This document shows, one piece after another, positions 26,948 to 35,878 of a stretch of 64,000 bases of DNA; within the stretch, counting starts at the first letter, position 1; each line of letters begins with the position of its first letter. The stretch is taken from positions 186,001-250,000 of the forward strand of contig NZ_JBEPSD010000001.1 in assembly GCF_040548735.1 (NCBI RefSeq), in the 5' to 3' direction. This DNA is from Rhodanobacter soli (lineage in GTDB: Bacteria; Pseudomonadota; Gammaproteobacteria; Xanthomonadales; Rhodanobacteraceae). A program made the translations under genes and the position numbers. A model generated the notes under the pieces. The model worked only from the letters and a program-made list of their open reading frames with translations, made no database searches and was not told where the DNA came from.

Positions 26948-26994
26948 GCAGGGCCGTCCCCGCGATGGGAAAGTGCGCGGAGTCGTCCCCGCGC
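26948..26994 (-). promoter_or_regulatory. Guanidine-II (mini-ykkC) riboswitch
   Basis: In the minus-strand transcript two hairpins carry ACGR tetraloops. The first (26994-26975) is an 8-bp stem with loop ACGA inside GGGGACGACTCC. The second (26963-26948) is a 6-bp stem with loop ACGG inside GGGGACGGCCCT. The linker is 11 nt. The GAGGAG Shine-Dalgarno of sugE begins about 9 nt after the second hairpin. This is the complete mini-ykkC consensus, and sugE is its classic target. Guanidine binding is expected to raise sugE translation. Confidence 0.9.
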
Positions 26995-27004
26995 CGGCGA
27001 GCAA

Positions 27005-27274
27005 TTACGGCAGCTCGCGCGTCTCGCGGCGTCGCTTGATGCCGCGCACGATGCCGTAGCTGCCGATCAGCAGCCAGGCTACCTGCATGATGAACGCCGA
27101 CAGGTTGAAGCTGCCGAAACCCAGCGACAGCATCACGCCGATCGCACCCAGCACGTTCATCAACTGGTAGACCAGACCGCTGCCCTGCAGCTTGCGCTCC
27201 TGCAGCAGGAAAAACGCCAGCAGCACCAGCGCCACGCCGAGGTAACCGGCCCAGTCGTACCAGAAGAAGCTCAT
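27005..27274 (-). CDS. Small three-helix membrane protein (CBU_0592-like)
   Basis: An 89-residue protein with three hydrophobic segments (WYDWAGYLGVALVLLAFFLL, QLMNVLGAIGVMLSLGFG and AFIMQVAWLLIGSYGIVRGI) and a basic C-terminus (KRRRETRELP). The layout fits the uncharacterised CBU_0592-like membrane family. The ATG at 27274 overlaps the rlmB stop as ATGA, so it is cotranscribed and probably coupled with rlmB. No function is known. Confidence 0.7.
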   Translation of the reverse strand: MSFFWYDWAGYLGVALVLLAFFLLQERKLQGSGLVYQLMNVLGAIGVMLSLGFGSFNLSAFIMQVAWLLIGSYGIVRGIKRRRETRELP

Positions 27275-28017
27275 CGTTTCGCGCTCCGCTGGCGCAACGC
27301 CTCGAACAGCACCACGCCGGTGGCGACGGAGACATTGAGGCTTTCCATCGTGCCCGGCATCGGGATCTTCGCCACGAAATCGCACAGCTCGCGGGTGAGC
27401 CGGCGCAGGCCCTCGCCTTCGCTGCCCAGCACCAGCGCCACCGGCCCCCTGAAGTCGACGCCGTAGACTGTGGTGTCCGTGTCGCCGGCCAGGCCGGTGA
27501 TCCACACGCCGGCATCCTTCAATTCGCGCAGCGTGCGCGCCAGGTTGGTCACCGCGATCAACGGCACCCTATCGGCGCCGCCGGCCGACGCGCGGCGCAC
27601 CACCGGGGTCAGCCCCACCGCGCGGTCCTTCGGCACGATCACCGCGGTGACTTTCGCCGCCGCCGCGCTGCGCAGGCAGGCGCCAAGGTTGTGCGGGTCG
27701 GTGACACCGTCGAGCACCAGCACCAGGGTGTCGCTGCCGTCGCGCTCCAGCAGAGCGGCCAGGTCGCTCTCATGCGCCGCCGGCGCCGCCTCGTAACGCG
27801 CCGCCACGCCCTGGTGGCGTGCCTCGCCGGCCAGCTTGTCCAGCTCGTCGCGCGGGCGATGCTGCACCGGGATCTTCAGCTTCTTCGCGCGCTCGGCCAG
27901 ATCCAGCACGCGGGCATTGCGTTGGCCGTTCTCGACCAGCACTTCGCGCACGCGCTCGGCGTCGTTGCTCAATGCACCTTCGACCGGGTTGATCCCGACG
28001 ATCCAGCTCTCGCTCAT
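27271..28017 (-). CDS. rlmB: 23S rRNA (guanosine(2251)-2'-O)-methyltransferase RlmB
   Basis: A 248-residue SpoU/TrmH (SPOUT) methyltransferase. The N-terminal substrate-binding domain begins SWIVGINPVEGAL. The knotted SAM domain has LDGVTDPHNLGACLRSA (motif 1), LVLGSEGEGLRRL (motif 2) and IPMPGTMESLNVSVATGVVL (motif 3, the conserved NVSVA). It methylates G2251 in the 23S rRNA P-loop. It overlaps rnr by ATGA, the same gene order as in E. coli. Confidence 0.95.
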   Translation of the reverse strand: MSESWIVGINPVEGALSNDAERVREVLVENGQRNARVLDLAERAKKLKIPVQHRPRDELDKLAGEARHQGVAARYEAAPAAHESDLAALLERDGSDTLVLVLDGVTDPHNLGACLRSAAAAKVTAVIVPKDRAVGLTPVVRRASAGGADRVPLIAVTNLARTLRELKDAGVWITGLAGDTDTTVYGVDFRGPVALVLGSEGEGLRRLTRELCDFVAKIPMPGTMESLNVSVATGVVLFEALRQRSAKR

Positions 28018-30707
28018 GGCTTGCCTTTCGGTTTCGGTTTGCGGCCGCCGTGCTTCTTCGGCGCCGGCGGGGCGGCAGCCGGGGCCGGCCCGCGTTTGGC
28101 GGAACCGCCCTTGCGCGGGCGACGGTCGGACGACGGCTCGACCCTGCGGCCCTGATGCTGGCCGCCGGCATGCTGGCGCGCTGCCGGCGGCTGTGCACGC
28201 GGCGGCGGATTATCGCTCGCCGCGGCCTTGCGCGGGGCCGGCGCCGGTGCGGCAACCTCGGCCTCCTTGCGGCCGAAGGCGCGGCCGATCGCCTTGGCAG
28301 CGCGATCGAACATGCCCGGTGCCTTGGTCGTGGCGGCGGCCTTCTTCGGCAGCGAATAGCGCTCGCCCGCGGCAGCATAGTCATACGCCTTGCCGCTGCC
28401 CGCCGGCGCCGGGGCCGACGTGCGCGGCGAAACCAGGCGGAAGTCGATCTTGCGATCCTCCAGGCTGGCGCGCAGCACCTGGATGCGCACATGGTCGCCG
28501 AGGCGGAACTGCGCGCCGGTGCGCTCGCCCTTCAGCAGTTTGCGGATCGCGTCGAAGTGGTAGTAGTCGTTGACCAGCTGGCTGATGTGCACCAGGCCGG
28601 ACACCTTCGACTCGTCCAGTTCCACGAACAGGCCGAACGAGGTGACACCGGTGACCACGCCGTCGAACTCGCTGCCGATGTGCTTTTCCATCCACGCGCA
28701 CTTGAAGCGCTCGTCCACGTCGCGCTCGGCTTCCTCGGCACGGCGCTCGCGCTGCGAGCAGTGAATCGCCATCGCCGCCATTTCGGCGGGCGTGTAGGTG
28801 TAGTCGGTCGGCTTGCGGCCGGTCAGCGCGAAACGGATCGCACGATGCACCAGCAGATCCGGATAACGGCGGATCGGCGAGGTGAAATGCGCATACGCCT
28901 GCAGCGACAGGCCGAAGTGGCCGCGGTTGTCGGGCTGATAGGCAGCCATGCTCTGCGAGCGCAGCAGCACGTTCTGGATCAGCTCGCGCTCGGGGCGGTC
29001 GTGCACCATGCGCAGGATCTCGGCGAAATCCGCCGGCGTCACTTCCTCGACCGGTGGCATGCGCAGCTTGAACTCGCGCAGGAACTGCTGCAGGTCCTCG
29101 TACTTCTCCGCCGGCGGCGGCTCGTGCGCGCGGAACAGCGCGGGGATCTTCTTCTTCTCCAGGAACAGCGCCGCCTGCACGTTGGCGGCGATCATGCATT
29201 CCTCGATCAGCTTGTGCGCGTCGTTGCGCTCGGTAGCGCCCATCGATTCGACGCCGCCGGTCTGGTCGAGGCGGAACTTCACCTCCGGCGTCTCGAAGTC
29301 GATCGCACCGCGGCGCTTGCGCTGCGCCGCCATCGCCTTGTACAGCGCGTGCAGGTTCTCCAGCTGCCGCAGCACGTCGGCCACCTCGTGGCGCGCATCC
29401 TTCTCGCGCAGGCCCACGGCCTGCCACACCTTGTCGTAGGTGAGCCGCGCGTGCGACAGCATCACCGCATCGTAGAATTTCGACTTGGCCACGTTGCCTT
29501 CGGCGTCGACCAGCATGTCGCAGACCATGCACAGCCGCTCGACGTTCGGGTTCAGTGAGCAAATACCGTTGGACAAGGTCTCCGGCAGCATCGGCACCAC
29601 GAAACCGGGGAAGTAGGTCGAGGTGCTGCGCTCGTACGCCTCGCGATCCAGCGCGTTGCCGACCTGCACGTAATGCGAGACGTCGGCGATCGCCACGATC
29701 AGGCGCCAGCCGCCGCCGCGCTTGGGCTCGGCATATACCGCGTCGTCGAAGTCGCGCGCGTCGGCGCCGTCGATCGTCACCAGCGGCAGCTGGCGGATAT
29801 CAGTGCGACCCTCGCGCTCGGCGGCGGTCACCACCGATTCCACCTGCGCCGCATCGCGCAGCACCTCAGGCGGCCATTCGTGCGGCAGGTCGTGGCTGGC
29901 GATCGCCATTTCCACCACCAGCGACGGCTGCAGGCGTTCGCCCAGCACCGCGCGGATCTCGCCGATCGGGCCGCGCTGCGAGGTCGGCGGGTCGGTGATC
30001 TCGGCCACCACGATCTGGCCGGAACGGGCTCCCAGCTCGCGGCCGGGCTTGATCATCACGTCCTGGTTCAGGCGGCGGTCGTCCGGCGTCACCAGGGTCA
30101 CGCCATCGTCGATCACCACCCGGCCGACCAGCCGCGGCGAACGCCGCTGCAGCACTTCGGCGATCGCACCCTGCCGGCGCCCGCGGCGGTCGATGCCGAC
30201 CACGCTGGCCAGCACGCGGTCGCCGTGCATCACCGCGCGCATCTGCTGCGGCGACAGGTACAGGTCGTCGCCGCCCTCGTCCGGACGCAGGAAGCCATAG
30301 CCCTCGGCATTGGCCAGCACCACGCCGGCGATCAGGTCGAGTTTCTGCGTCGGCGCGTAGCCGCCGCGCCGGCCCAGCAGCAGCTGGCCGTCGCGCACCA
30401 TCGCGGCGAGTCGTTTGCGCAGCGCCTCGAGGTCGGTTTCATCATGGATATCCAGTGCCTCGGCGATGCGCGCCTCGGTCAGCAATTCGCCGCGCTGCTC
30501 GAGCAGGTCGAGGATCGCCTCGCGGCTGGGAATCGGGCGCGCATAACGCTGCGCCTCGCGACTGGCATGGGGATCGCGCACGGCGCCTGCGGCAGCCTTG
30601 TTGCGCTTGTCGGGTGCAGCGGCGGCTCGCGGCGCCCGTTTGGCGGGCTTCTTTGCGGAACGCGAGTCCTGGGGATTGCCGGAATGGGGGGGAGTTTTTC
30701 TGGTCAC
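28014..30707 (-). CDS. rnr: Ribonuclease R
   Basis: An 897-residue processive 3'-5' exoribonuclease that degrades structured RNA. In order: a basic N-terminal tail, an HTH-like region (EAILDLLEQRGELLTEARIAE), two cold-shock domains, the RNB catalytic domain (TIDGADARDFDDAVYAE with the metal-binding Asp cluster), an S1 domain (VVTGVTSFGLFVELDESKVSG), and a long Lys/Arg/Pro/Ala-rich tail from ~790. The start is GTG 30707 with AAGGA upstream. It is longer than E. coli RNase R (813), mainly through the basic ends. Confidence 0.96.
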   Translation of the reverse strand: MTRKTPPHSGNPQDSRSAKKPAKRAPRAAAAPDKRNKAAAGAVRDPHASREAQRYARPIPSREAILDLLEQRGELLTEARIAEALDIHDETDLEALRKRLAAMVRDGQLLLGRRGGYAPTQKLDLIAGVVLANAEGYGFLRPDEGGDDLYLSPQQMRAVMHGDRVLASVVGIDRRGRRQGAIAEVLQRRSPRLVGRVVIDDGVTLVTPDDRRLNQDVMIKPGRELGARSGQIVVAEITDPPTSQRGPIGEIRAVLGERLQPSLVVEMAIASHDLPHEWPPEVLRDAAQVESVVTAAEREGRTDIRQLPLVTIDGADARDFDDAVYAEPKRGGGWRLIVAIADVSHYVQVGNALDREAYERSTSTYFPGFVVPMLPETLSNGICSLNPNVERLCMVCDMLVDAEGNVAKSKFYDAVMLSHARLTYDKVWQAVGLREKDARHEVADVLRQLENLHALYKAMAAQRKRRGAIDFETPEVKFRLDQTGGVESMGATERNDAHKLIEECMIAANVQAALFLEKKKIPALFRAHEPPPAEKYEDLQQFLREFKLRMPPVEEVTPADFAEILRMVHDRPERELIQNVLLRSQSMAAYQPDNRGHFGLSLQAYAHFTSPIRRYPDLLVHRAIRFALTGRKPTDYTYTPAEMAAMAIHCSQRERRAEEAERDVDERFKCAWMEKHIGSEFDGVVTGVTSFGLFVELDESKVSGLVHISQLVNDYYHFDAIRKLLKGERTGAQFRLGDHVRIQVLRASLEDRKIDFRLVSPRTSAPAPAGSGKAYDYAAAGERYSLPKKAAATTKAPGMFDRAAKAIGRAFGRKEAEVAAPAPAPRKAAASDNPPPRAQPPAARQHAGGQHQGRRVEPSSDRRPRKGGSAKRGPAPAAAPPAPKKHGGRKPKPKGKP

Positions 30708-30772
30708 TCAAGGTCCTTGTGATGTTTGCGCCGCGGAGAATGCCACGTCGCAGCGAATGGATGTGAAAAGTG

Positions 30773-30801
30773 TTGACAAGCCGCCGGCAGATGCCTAAAT
30801 T
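30773..30801 (+). promoter_or_regulatory. Sigma-70 promoter of tRNA-Leu(CAG)
   Basis: A perfect -35 TTGACA (30773-30778) and TAAATT (30796-30801, 4 of 6) are spaced 17 nt. It ends 37 bp before the tRNA. Confidence 0.7.
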
Positions 30802-30838
30802 ACGCGGCTCACGCAGCTCACCGAGCGACGTGACACCT

Positions 30839-30925
30839 GCCCAGGTGGCGGAATTGGTAGACGCACTAGCTTCAGGTGCTAGCGGGGGCAACTCCGTGGA
30901 GGTTCGAGTCCTCTCCTGGGCACCA
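30839..30925 (+). tRNA. tRNA-Leu (anticodon CAG)
   Basis: An 87-nt type II tRNA with encoded CCA. The acceptor GCCCAGG pairs with CCTGGGC. The anticodon stem CTAGC/GCTAG encloses TTCAGGT, giving CAG. The long variable arm is GGGGGCAACTCCGT-like. It has its own promoter and a strong terminator and is not in a tRNA cluster. Confidence 0.97.
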
Positions 30926-30934
30926 ATTGTAAAC

Positions 30935-30967
30935 GAAGGCCGCCTCTCAAGGCGGCCTTCGTCTTTT
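30935..30967 (+). terminator. Rho-independent terminator of tRNA-Leu(CAG)
   Basis: A 10-bp stem GAAGGCCGCC/GGCGGCCTTC (30935-30944/30951-30960) with a TCTCAA loop is followed by GTCTTTT. Its right arm begins the first unit of the 53-nt tandem repeat. Confidence 0.85.
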
Positions 30968-31118
30968 CCGGGTTTGATTAAAGTCAGGAAGGCCACCCCT
31001 CAAGCCAACCTTCGTCTTTTCCGGGTTTGATTAAAGTCAGGAAGGCCACCCCTCAAGCCAACCTTCGTCTTTTCCGGGTTTGATTAAAGTCAGGAAGGCC
31101 GCCCTCAAGGCGGCCTTT
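30956..31118. repeat. 53-nt tandem repeat, three units, derived from a terminator
   Basis: Units begin at 30956, 31009 and 31062 (53, 53 and 52 nt). Each reads CCTTCGTCTTTTCCGGG, then TTTGATTAAAGTCAGGAAGG, then a hairpin region. The middle two hairpins are identically degenerate (GGCCACCCCTCAAGCCAACC), while the first and last retain a good GGCCGCC...GGCGGCC stem. The last hairpin lies 2 bp from the VOC gene stop and may terminate that gene. No protein is encoded. Confidence 0.85.
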
Positions 31119-31119
31119 A

Positions 31120-31527
31120 TCAAGCGACCGCCGGCCCTTTCAGCTCGATCATGTTGCCCTGCGGGTCGTACAGATAGATCGACGGCCCTTCGCCCTTCGC
31201 GCCGTAGCGCATGCCCAGCTCGCCGACGCGCACGCCATGCGCCTTCAGGTGCGCCAGGATCGCCGCCTCGTCGTAATCCTCCACGCGCAGGCAAAGGTGG
31301 TCCATGTTGTGACCTTCCCTGCCCGGTGCGGCGCCGCCGTGGCGGCCCAGCTTGCCGTCGATGGATACCAGATCGATCAGCGAGGCGCCGGCGCGCAGCT
31401 GCACCAGGCCGATCTCGTCCTGCCGGCGTTCCTCGCGGCAGCCGAGCACCTCGCAGTAGAAGCGTTGCATGGCCGCGACGTCGATGGCGCGCAACACCAC
31501 ATGGTCGATTTCACCGATACGGATCAT
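31120..31527 (-). CDS. VOC family (glyoxalase/dioxygenase-fold) protein
   Basis: A 135-residue vicinal-oxygen-chelate protein. IDHVVLRAIDVAAMQRFYCEV near the start and YLYDPQGNMIELKG at the end give the paired His (IDHVV), His (NMDHLCLRV) and Glu (MIELKG) expected for a metal site in one beta-alpha-beta-beta-beta pair. Substrates vary widely in the family (glyoxalase, fosfomycin and bleomycin resistance, dioxygenases), and nothing here fixes the reaction. It is divergent from the gcvP leader. Confidence 0.85.
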   Translation of the reverse strand: MIRIGEIDHVVLRAIDVAAMQRFYCEVLGCREERRQDEIGLVQLRAGASLIDLVSIDGKLGRHGGAAPGREGHNMDHLCLRVEDYDEAAILAHLKAHGVRVGELGMRYGAKGEGPSIYLYDPQGNMIELKGPAVA

Positions 31528-31624
31528 GGAAGCTCCGGCGGGTCAGGGAATGGGGTGTCCGAGCATAACGCGGGAGGTTTCTGAACCACACCCCGGCGGG
31601 CCGCAACACGCGCCGCCCGCCCTG

Positions 31625-31630
31625 TATAAT
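31625..31630 (+). promoter_or_regulatory. -10 element of the gcvP leader promoter
   Basis: A perfect TATAAT stands at 31625-31630, giving a start point about 8-9 nt before the first glycine aptamer. No good -35 is seen in the GC-rich DNA 17 nt upstream. Confidence 0.6.
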
Positions 31631-31645
31631 CGCCGCGGTAAACGC

Positions 31646-31830
31646 ATGGTGGGAGAAGCGGGCGGCCCTTGACCGGGCTCGTGCCGCTGCCGAAGACGCA
31701 ACGCCCGTAATCGCTCAGGCTCCCATACCATCATGTGCGAACACTCTGGAGAGACCGGTTGAATCCGGCGCCGAAGGGGCACGAAGCGCAGGCACCACGC
31801 TTCCAAACTCTCAGGCAAAAGGACAGAGGG
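31646..31830 (+). promoter_or_regulatory. Tandem glycine riboswitch upstream of gcvP
   Basis: The leader holds two glycine aptamers. Aptamer I (31646-31731) is closed by ATGGTGGGAG with CTCCCATACCAT and contains GCTGCCGAAGACGCAA and CGCTCAGGC. Aptamer II (31742-31830) holds GGAGAGACCGG, CGCCGAAGGGGCA and the classic ACTCTCAGGCAAAAGGACAG. About 45 nt separate it from the gcvP start, including a GC-rich region that could form the expression platform. The whole 31528-31875 stretch has no gene. Glycine binding is expected to switch on gcvP. Confidence 0.93.
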
Positions 31831-31875
31831 GCGCCCCGCGTGCGGCACGGCACGCGAGTCTTCGGATGCCCACTC

Positions 31876-34743
31876 ATGAGCCACAACCCCACTCCTTCCC
31901 TGCGTGACCTCGAACACCACGGCGCGTTCATCGAACGCCACATCGGTCCGGACGATGCGGAGATCGCGCAGATGCTGCGCGTGATCGGCCACGATTCGCT
32001 GGAGTCGATGACCGACGCCATCGTTCCCGGCTCGATCAAGTCCGCCGCGCCGCTGGCGTTGCCGGAGGCGATCACCGAAGAGGAAGCGCTGGCCAAGATC
32101 CGCATGATCGCCGACCGCAACCAGGTGTTTCGCAGCTTCATCGGCCAGGGCTATTACGGCACCCTCACGCCGAACGTCATCCTGCGCAACATCCTGGAGA
32201 ACCCGGCCTGGTACACCGCGTACACGCCGTACCAGGCGGAAATTTCGCAAGGCCGCATGGAGGCGCTGATCAACTTCCAGACGATGTGCGCCGACCTTAC
32301 CGGGATGGAGATCGCCAACGCCTCGCTGCTGGACGAAGCCACCGCCGTGGCCGAGGCGATGACCCTGGCCAAGCGCTCGTGCAAGTCGAAGTCGAACGTG
32401 TTCTTCGTGTCGAACGGCGTGCACCCGCAAACGCTGGAAGTGGTGCGCACGCGCGCCGAGCCGCTGGGCATCGAGCTGGTGGTCGGTGCCGACGGCGATG
32501 CGGCCGGCACCGAGGCGTTCGGCGTGCTGCTGCAGTACCCGGACACCTTCGGCAGCATCAACGATTACCGGGCGATCGCCGACGCCGTGCACGCACGCGG
32601 CGGCCTGGTCGCGGTCGCCACCGACCTGCTCGCGCTGACCCTGATCGCCGCGCCCGGCGAATGGGGTGCGGACATCGTGGTGGGCAACTCGCAGCGCTTC
32701 GGCGTGCCGTTCGGCTTCGGCGGCCCGCACGCCGCCTTCATGGCCTGCCGCGATGCGTACAAACGCTCGATGCCGGGCCGCCTGATCGGCGTGTCGATCG
32801 ACACCGAAGGCAAGGCGGCCTACCGCCTCACCCTGCAGACGCGCGAGCAGCACATCCGCCGCGAGAAGGCCACCTCCAACATCTGCACCGCGCAGGTGCT
32901 GCTGGCGGTGATGGCGAGCATGTACGCCGTCTACCATGGCCCGGAAGGCCTCACCCGCATCGCGCGCCGCACGCATCGCCTCGCCGTGATCCTGACCGTC
33001 GCGCTGCGTCGGGCCGGAGTGAAGGTGGGCGGCGATTTCTTCGATACGCTGCACGTCACCGGCATCGATGCCGCCACCGTCCACGCCAAGGCCCGCGCTG
33101 CCGGCGTGAACCTGCGCGAGCTGGACGCCAACAGCCTCGGCATCAGCCTGGACGAGACCACCACCCGTGCCGATGTCGTCGCACTGGCGGGCCTGTTCGG
33201 CGCCGAAGCCGACATCGACGCGCTCGACGCCGAAGTCCACGACGCGCTGCCACGCACGCTGCTGCGCCAGAGCGCCTTCCTCACCCACCCGGTGTTCAAC
33301 ACGCATCACAGCGAGCACGAACTGCTGCGCTACATGCGCGCGCTGGCCGACAAGGATCTGGCGATGGATCGCACGATGATCCCGCTGGGCAGCTGCACCA
33401 TGAAGCTCAACGCCACCGCCGAGATGATCCCGGTGACCTGGCCGGAGTTCGGCAACATCCATCCGCTGGCGCCGGCGACGCAGACCGCCGGCTACAAGGA
33501 ACTGATCGACGGCCTGGAAGCGATGCTGGTCGAGTGCACCGGCTACGACGCGGTGAGCCTGCAGCCGAACTCCGGCGCGCAGGGCGAGTACGCCGGCCTG
33601 CTGGCGATCCGCGCCTACCACCGCTCACGCGGCGAAGATCACCGCGACATCTGCCTGATCCCCGAGTCCGCCCACGGCACCAACCCGGCCTCTGCGCACC
33701 TGTGCGGCATGACCGTGGTGGTGACCAAGTGCGACGCCAACGGCAATGTCGACGTGGACGACATCCGCCGCGCCGCGGAGAAGTATTCCGACCGTCTCGC
33801 CGCGCTGATGATCACCTACCCGTCCACGCATGGCGTGTTCGAGGAAGACATCGTCGCGATCTGCGACATCGTCCACCAGCACGGCGGCCAGGTGTATACC
33901 GACGGCGCCAACATGAACGCGCTGGTCGGCGTGGCCAAGCCCGGCAAGTGGGGCTCGGACGTGTCGCACCTGAACCTGCACAAGACCTTCTGCATTCCGC
34001 ACGGCGGCGGCGGCCCGGGCGTCGGCCCATGCGCGGTGAAGTCGCACCTGGAACCCTTCCTGCCGAGGAAGTTCGGTGAGGAAAGCCCGGTTGGCATGGT
34101 GTCAGCCGCCAGCTTCGGCAGCGCCAGCATCCTGCCGATCAGCTGGATGTACATCACGATGATGGGCCAGCAGGGCCTGCGCAAGGCGACCCAGGTCGCC
34201 CTGCTCAACGCGAACTACATCGCCAAACGCCTGGAGCCGCACTATCCGACCCTCTATACCGGCCGCAACGGCCTGGTCGCGCACGAGTGCATCCTCGACC
34301 TGCGTCCGCTCAAGGACGCCACCGGCATCGGTGCCGAAGACGTGGCGAAGCGGCTGATCGACTTCGGCTTCCACGCGCCGACGCTGAGCTTCCCGGTGTC
34401 CGGCACCTTGATGGTCGAACCGACCGAGAGCGAATCGCGGGCCGAACTGGACCGCTTCATCGATGCGATGATCCAGATCCGCGACGAGATCCGCGCGGTC
34501 GAGGAAGGCAAGCTGGACCGCGAGGACAACCCGCTGAAGAACGCCCCGCACACCGCCACCATGGTCAGCGCCAGCGAGTGGACCCACGCCTACCCGCGCG
34601 AACTGGCCGCCTTCCCGCTGGCCAGCCTGAAGCTGCAGAAGTACTGGCCGCCGGTGGCCCGCGTCGACAACGTCTACGGCGACAAGAACATCATGTGCGC
34701 CTGCATCCCGGTGGATGCGTACAAGGAAGAAGCCGAGGCGTAA
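31876..34743 (+). CDS. gcvP: Glycine dehydrogenase (decarboxylating), P-protein
   Basis: A 955-residue PLP enzyme that decarboxylates glycine and passes the aminomethyl group to lipoylated GcvH. It is the single-chain form, with two homologous halves. The PLP lysine is Lys703 in [20 protein letters not shown]. The N-terminus [16 protein letters not shown] is typical. The ATG at 31876 ([11 protein letters not shown]) is chosen; the frame stays open back to 31735 but that part is riboswitch. gcvT and gcvH are not adjacent. It is followed by a strong terminator. Confidence 0.97.
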   Translation: MSHNPTPSLRDLEHHGAFIERHIGPDDAEIAQMLRVIGHDSLESMTDAIVPGSIKSAAPLALPEAITEEEALAKIRMIADRNQVFRSFIGQGYYGTLTPNVILRNILENPAWYTAYTPYQAEISQGRMEALINFQTMCADLTGMEIANASLLDEATAVAEAMTLAKRSCKSKSNVFFVSNGVHPQTLEVVRTRAEPLGIELVVGADGDAAGTEAFGVLLQYPDTFGSINDYRAIADAVHARGGLVAVATDLLALTLIAAPGEWGADIVVGNSQRFGVPFGFGGPHAAFMACRDAYKRSMPGRLIGVSIDTEGKAAYRLTLQTREQHIRREKATSNICTAQVLLAVMASMYAVYHGPEGLTRIARRTHRLAVILTVALRRAGVKVGGDFFDTLHVTGIDAATVHAKARAAGVNLRELDANSLGISLDETTTRADVVALAGLFGAEADIDALDAEVHDALPRTLLRQSAFLTHPVFNTHHSEHELLRYMRALADKDLAMDRTMIPLGSCTMKLNATAEMIPVTWPEFGNIHPLAPATQTAGYKELIDGLEAMLVECTGYDAVSLQPNSGAQGEYAGLLAIRAYHRSRGEDHRDICLIPESAHGTNPASAHLCGMTVVVTKCDANGNVDVDDIRRAAEKYSDRLAALMITYPSTHGVFEEDIVAICDIVHQHGGQVYTDGANMNALVGVAKPGKWGSDVSHLNLHKTFCIPHGGGGPGVGPCAVKSHLEPFLPRKFGEESPVGMVSAASFGSASILPISWMYITMMGQQGLRKATQVALLNANYIAKRLEPHYPTLYTGRNGLVAHECILDLRPLKDATGIGAEDVAKRLIDFGFHAPTLSFPVSGTLMVEPTESESRAELDRFIDAMIQIRDEIRAVEEGKLDREDNPLKNAPHTATMVSASEWTHAYPRELAAFPLASLKLQKYWPPVARVDNVYGDKNIMCACIPVDAYKEEAEA

Positions 34744-34772
34744 ACCGCTTCGCCGATTCGTACAGAACAGCA

Positions 34773-34800
34773 AAAGGCCCCGCATGCGGGGCCTTTTTTT
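34773..34800. terminator. Terminator after gcvP
   Basis: An 11-bp stem AAAGGCCCCGC/GCGGGGCCTTT (34773-34783/34786-34796) is followed by a run of seven T, a canonical plus-strand terminator. The flanking AAAA on the left lets it act on the convergent diguanylate cyclase gene. Confidence 0.9.
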
Positions 34801-35738
34801 CATCCGGCCACGATACGGTTCCGGCCCTGCTGCTTGGCCTGGTACAGGCGCTTGTCCACCGCGTCGATGAACGGCCGCAGTTCGTCGTCGTGGCCGGAAA
34901 TCAAGGTGCCCGCACCGATGCTGATCGTCAGCATGGGGCCGATCGGGGAGGGTTCGTGCGGGATCTGCTCGGCCAGGATCAAGCTGCGGCAGCGTTCGGC
35001 CAACTTGCCTGCGGCGGCCTCGTCGGTTTCCGGCAGCACCAGCACGAACTCCTCGCCGCCGAAGCGGGCCAGCAGGTCGCGTGCGCGCGTCGCGGCCGAA
35101 TTCAGGATGCGCGCCACGTGCTTCAAGCAGGCGTCGCCTTCCAGGTGGCCGTAGCGGTCGTTGTACTGCTTGAAATAGTCGATATCCATCATGAGCATCG
35201 ACAGCGGCTGCCGGTTGCGCCGCGCGTTGCTCCATTCGAGCTCGATGATCGCGTCGAAGCGCCGCCGGTTGGCGACGCCGGTCAGGCCGTCACGGAAGGA
35301 AAGCTCCTCCATCTCCTTCTGCAGGCTGATCAGCTGCTGCTCGGTGCGCTTGCGCTCGCTGATGTCGAACATGAAGCCGACCAGCGAGTCGACCGTGCCG
35401 TCGGGGTTGCGCACCACGTGCACCACGTCGCGGATCCACACGTAGCGGCCGTCGCGGGTCAGCGCGCGGTAGTCGGCCTCATGATCCACCCCCGCCTGCG
35501 ACTGCGCCACGCAGAAATCCACCACCCACTCGCGGTCCGCCGGATGCATGCGGCTGGCCCAGTCGCCCACGCTCTCCCAGCTCGACGGCGCCCAACCCAG
35601 CAGCGCCTCGATCTGCGGCCCGATATAGGCGAACTGCTTGCTGTCCCAGTCGATCTTCCACGGGATCGCCTTGGTCGACTCCAGCAGCGTCTTGTAGACG
35701 GCGCTGCCGGGCGCCATCCGATTGTCGATATCCACCAT
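34800..35738 (-). CDS. PAS-GGDEF diguanylate cyclase
   Basis: A 312-residue soluble protein. A PAS/PAC fold covers ~20-130 (FAYIGPQIEALLGWAPSSWE, YRALTRDGRYVWIRDVVHVV, GFMFDISERKRTE), followed by a short coiled coil and a GGDEF domain. The active site is GGEEF (227-231), and an RxxD inhibitory site (RARD, 218-221) lies exactly five residues before it. The protein should make c-di-GMP under product inhibition, with the PAS domain sensing an unknown ligand. The ATG at 35738 has a G-rich Shine-Dalgarno. Confidence 0.93.
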   Translation of the reverse strand: MVDIDNRMAPGSAVYKTLLESTKAIPWKIDWDSKQFAYIGPQIEALLGWAPSSWESVGDWASRMHPADREWVVDFCVAQSQAGVDHEADYRALTRDGRYVWIRDVVHVVRNPDGTVDSLVGFMFDISERKRTEQQLISLQKEMEELSFRDGLTGVANRRRFDAIIELEWSNARRNRQPLSMLMMDIDYFKQYNDRYGHLEGDACLKHVARILNSAATRARDLLARFGGEEFVLVLPETDEAAAGKLAERCRSLILAEQIPHEPSPIGPMLTISIGAGTLISGHDDELRPFIDAVDKRLYQAKQQGRNRIVAG

Positions 35739-35878
35739 CTTGCCGCCCCCCGGATGTTTCTGTCTGCGCAGCGCAGGCCATGGCCTGCGCAAAATATATC
35801 AGGCCACATGCCAGGCCCCATCCCGCGCGCAAACTCCACAGCACCGAGCGCCCTCCGCCGGACAGCCCGTGTGCCGGC

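Noticed and set aside
30956..31118. Possible CRISPR array
   Set aside because: The units are tandem without spacers and derive from a terminator.
31735..31875. In-frame N-terminal extension of gcvP
   Set aside because: The frame is open to 31735, but the sequence is the second glycine aptamer and no P-protein homologue has this extension.
31543..33621. 692-codon open frame on the minus strand
   Set aside because: It is antisense to gcvP, runs through the glycine riboswitch and has no recognisable motif.
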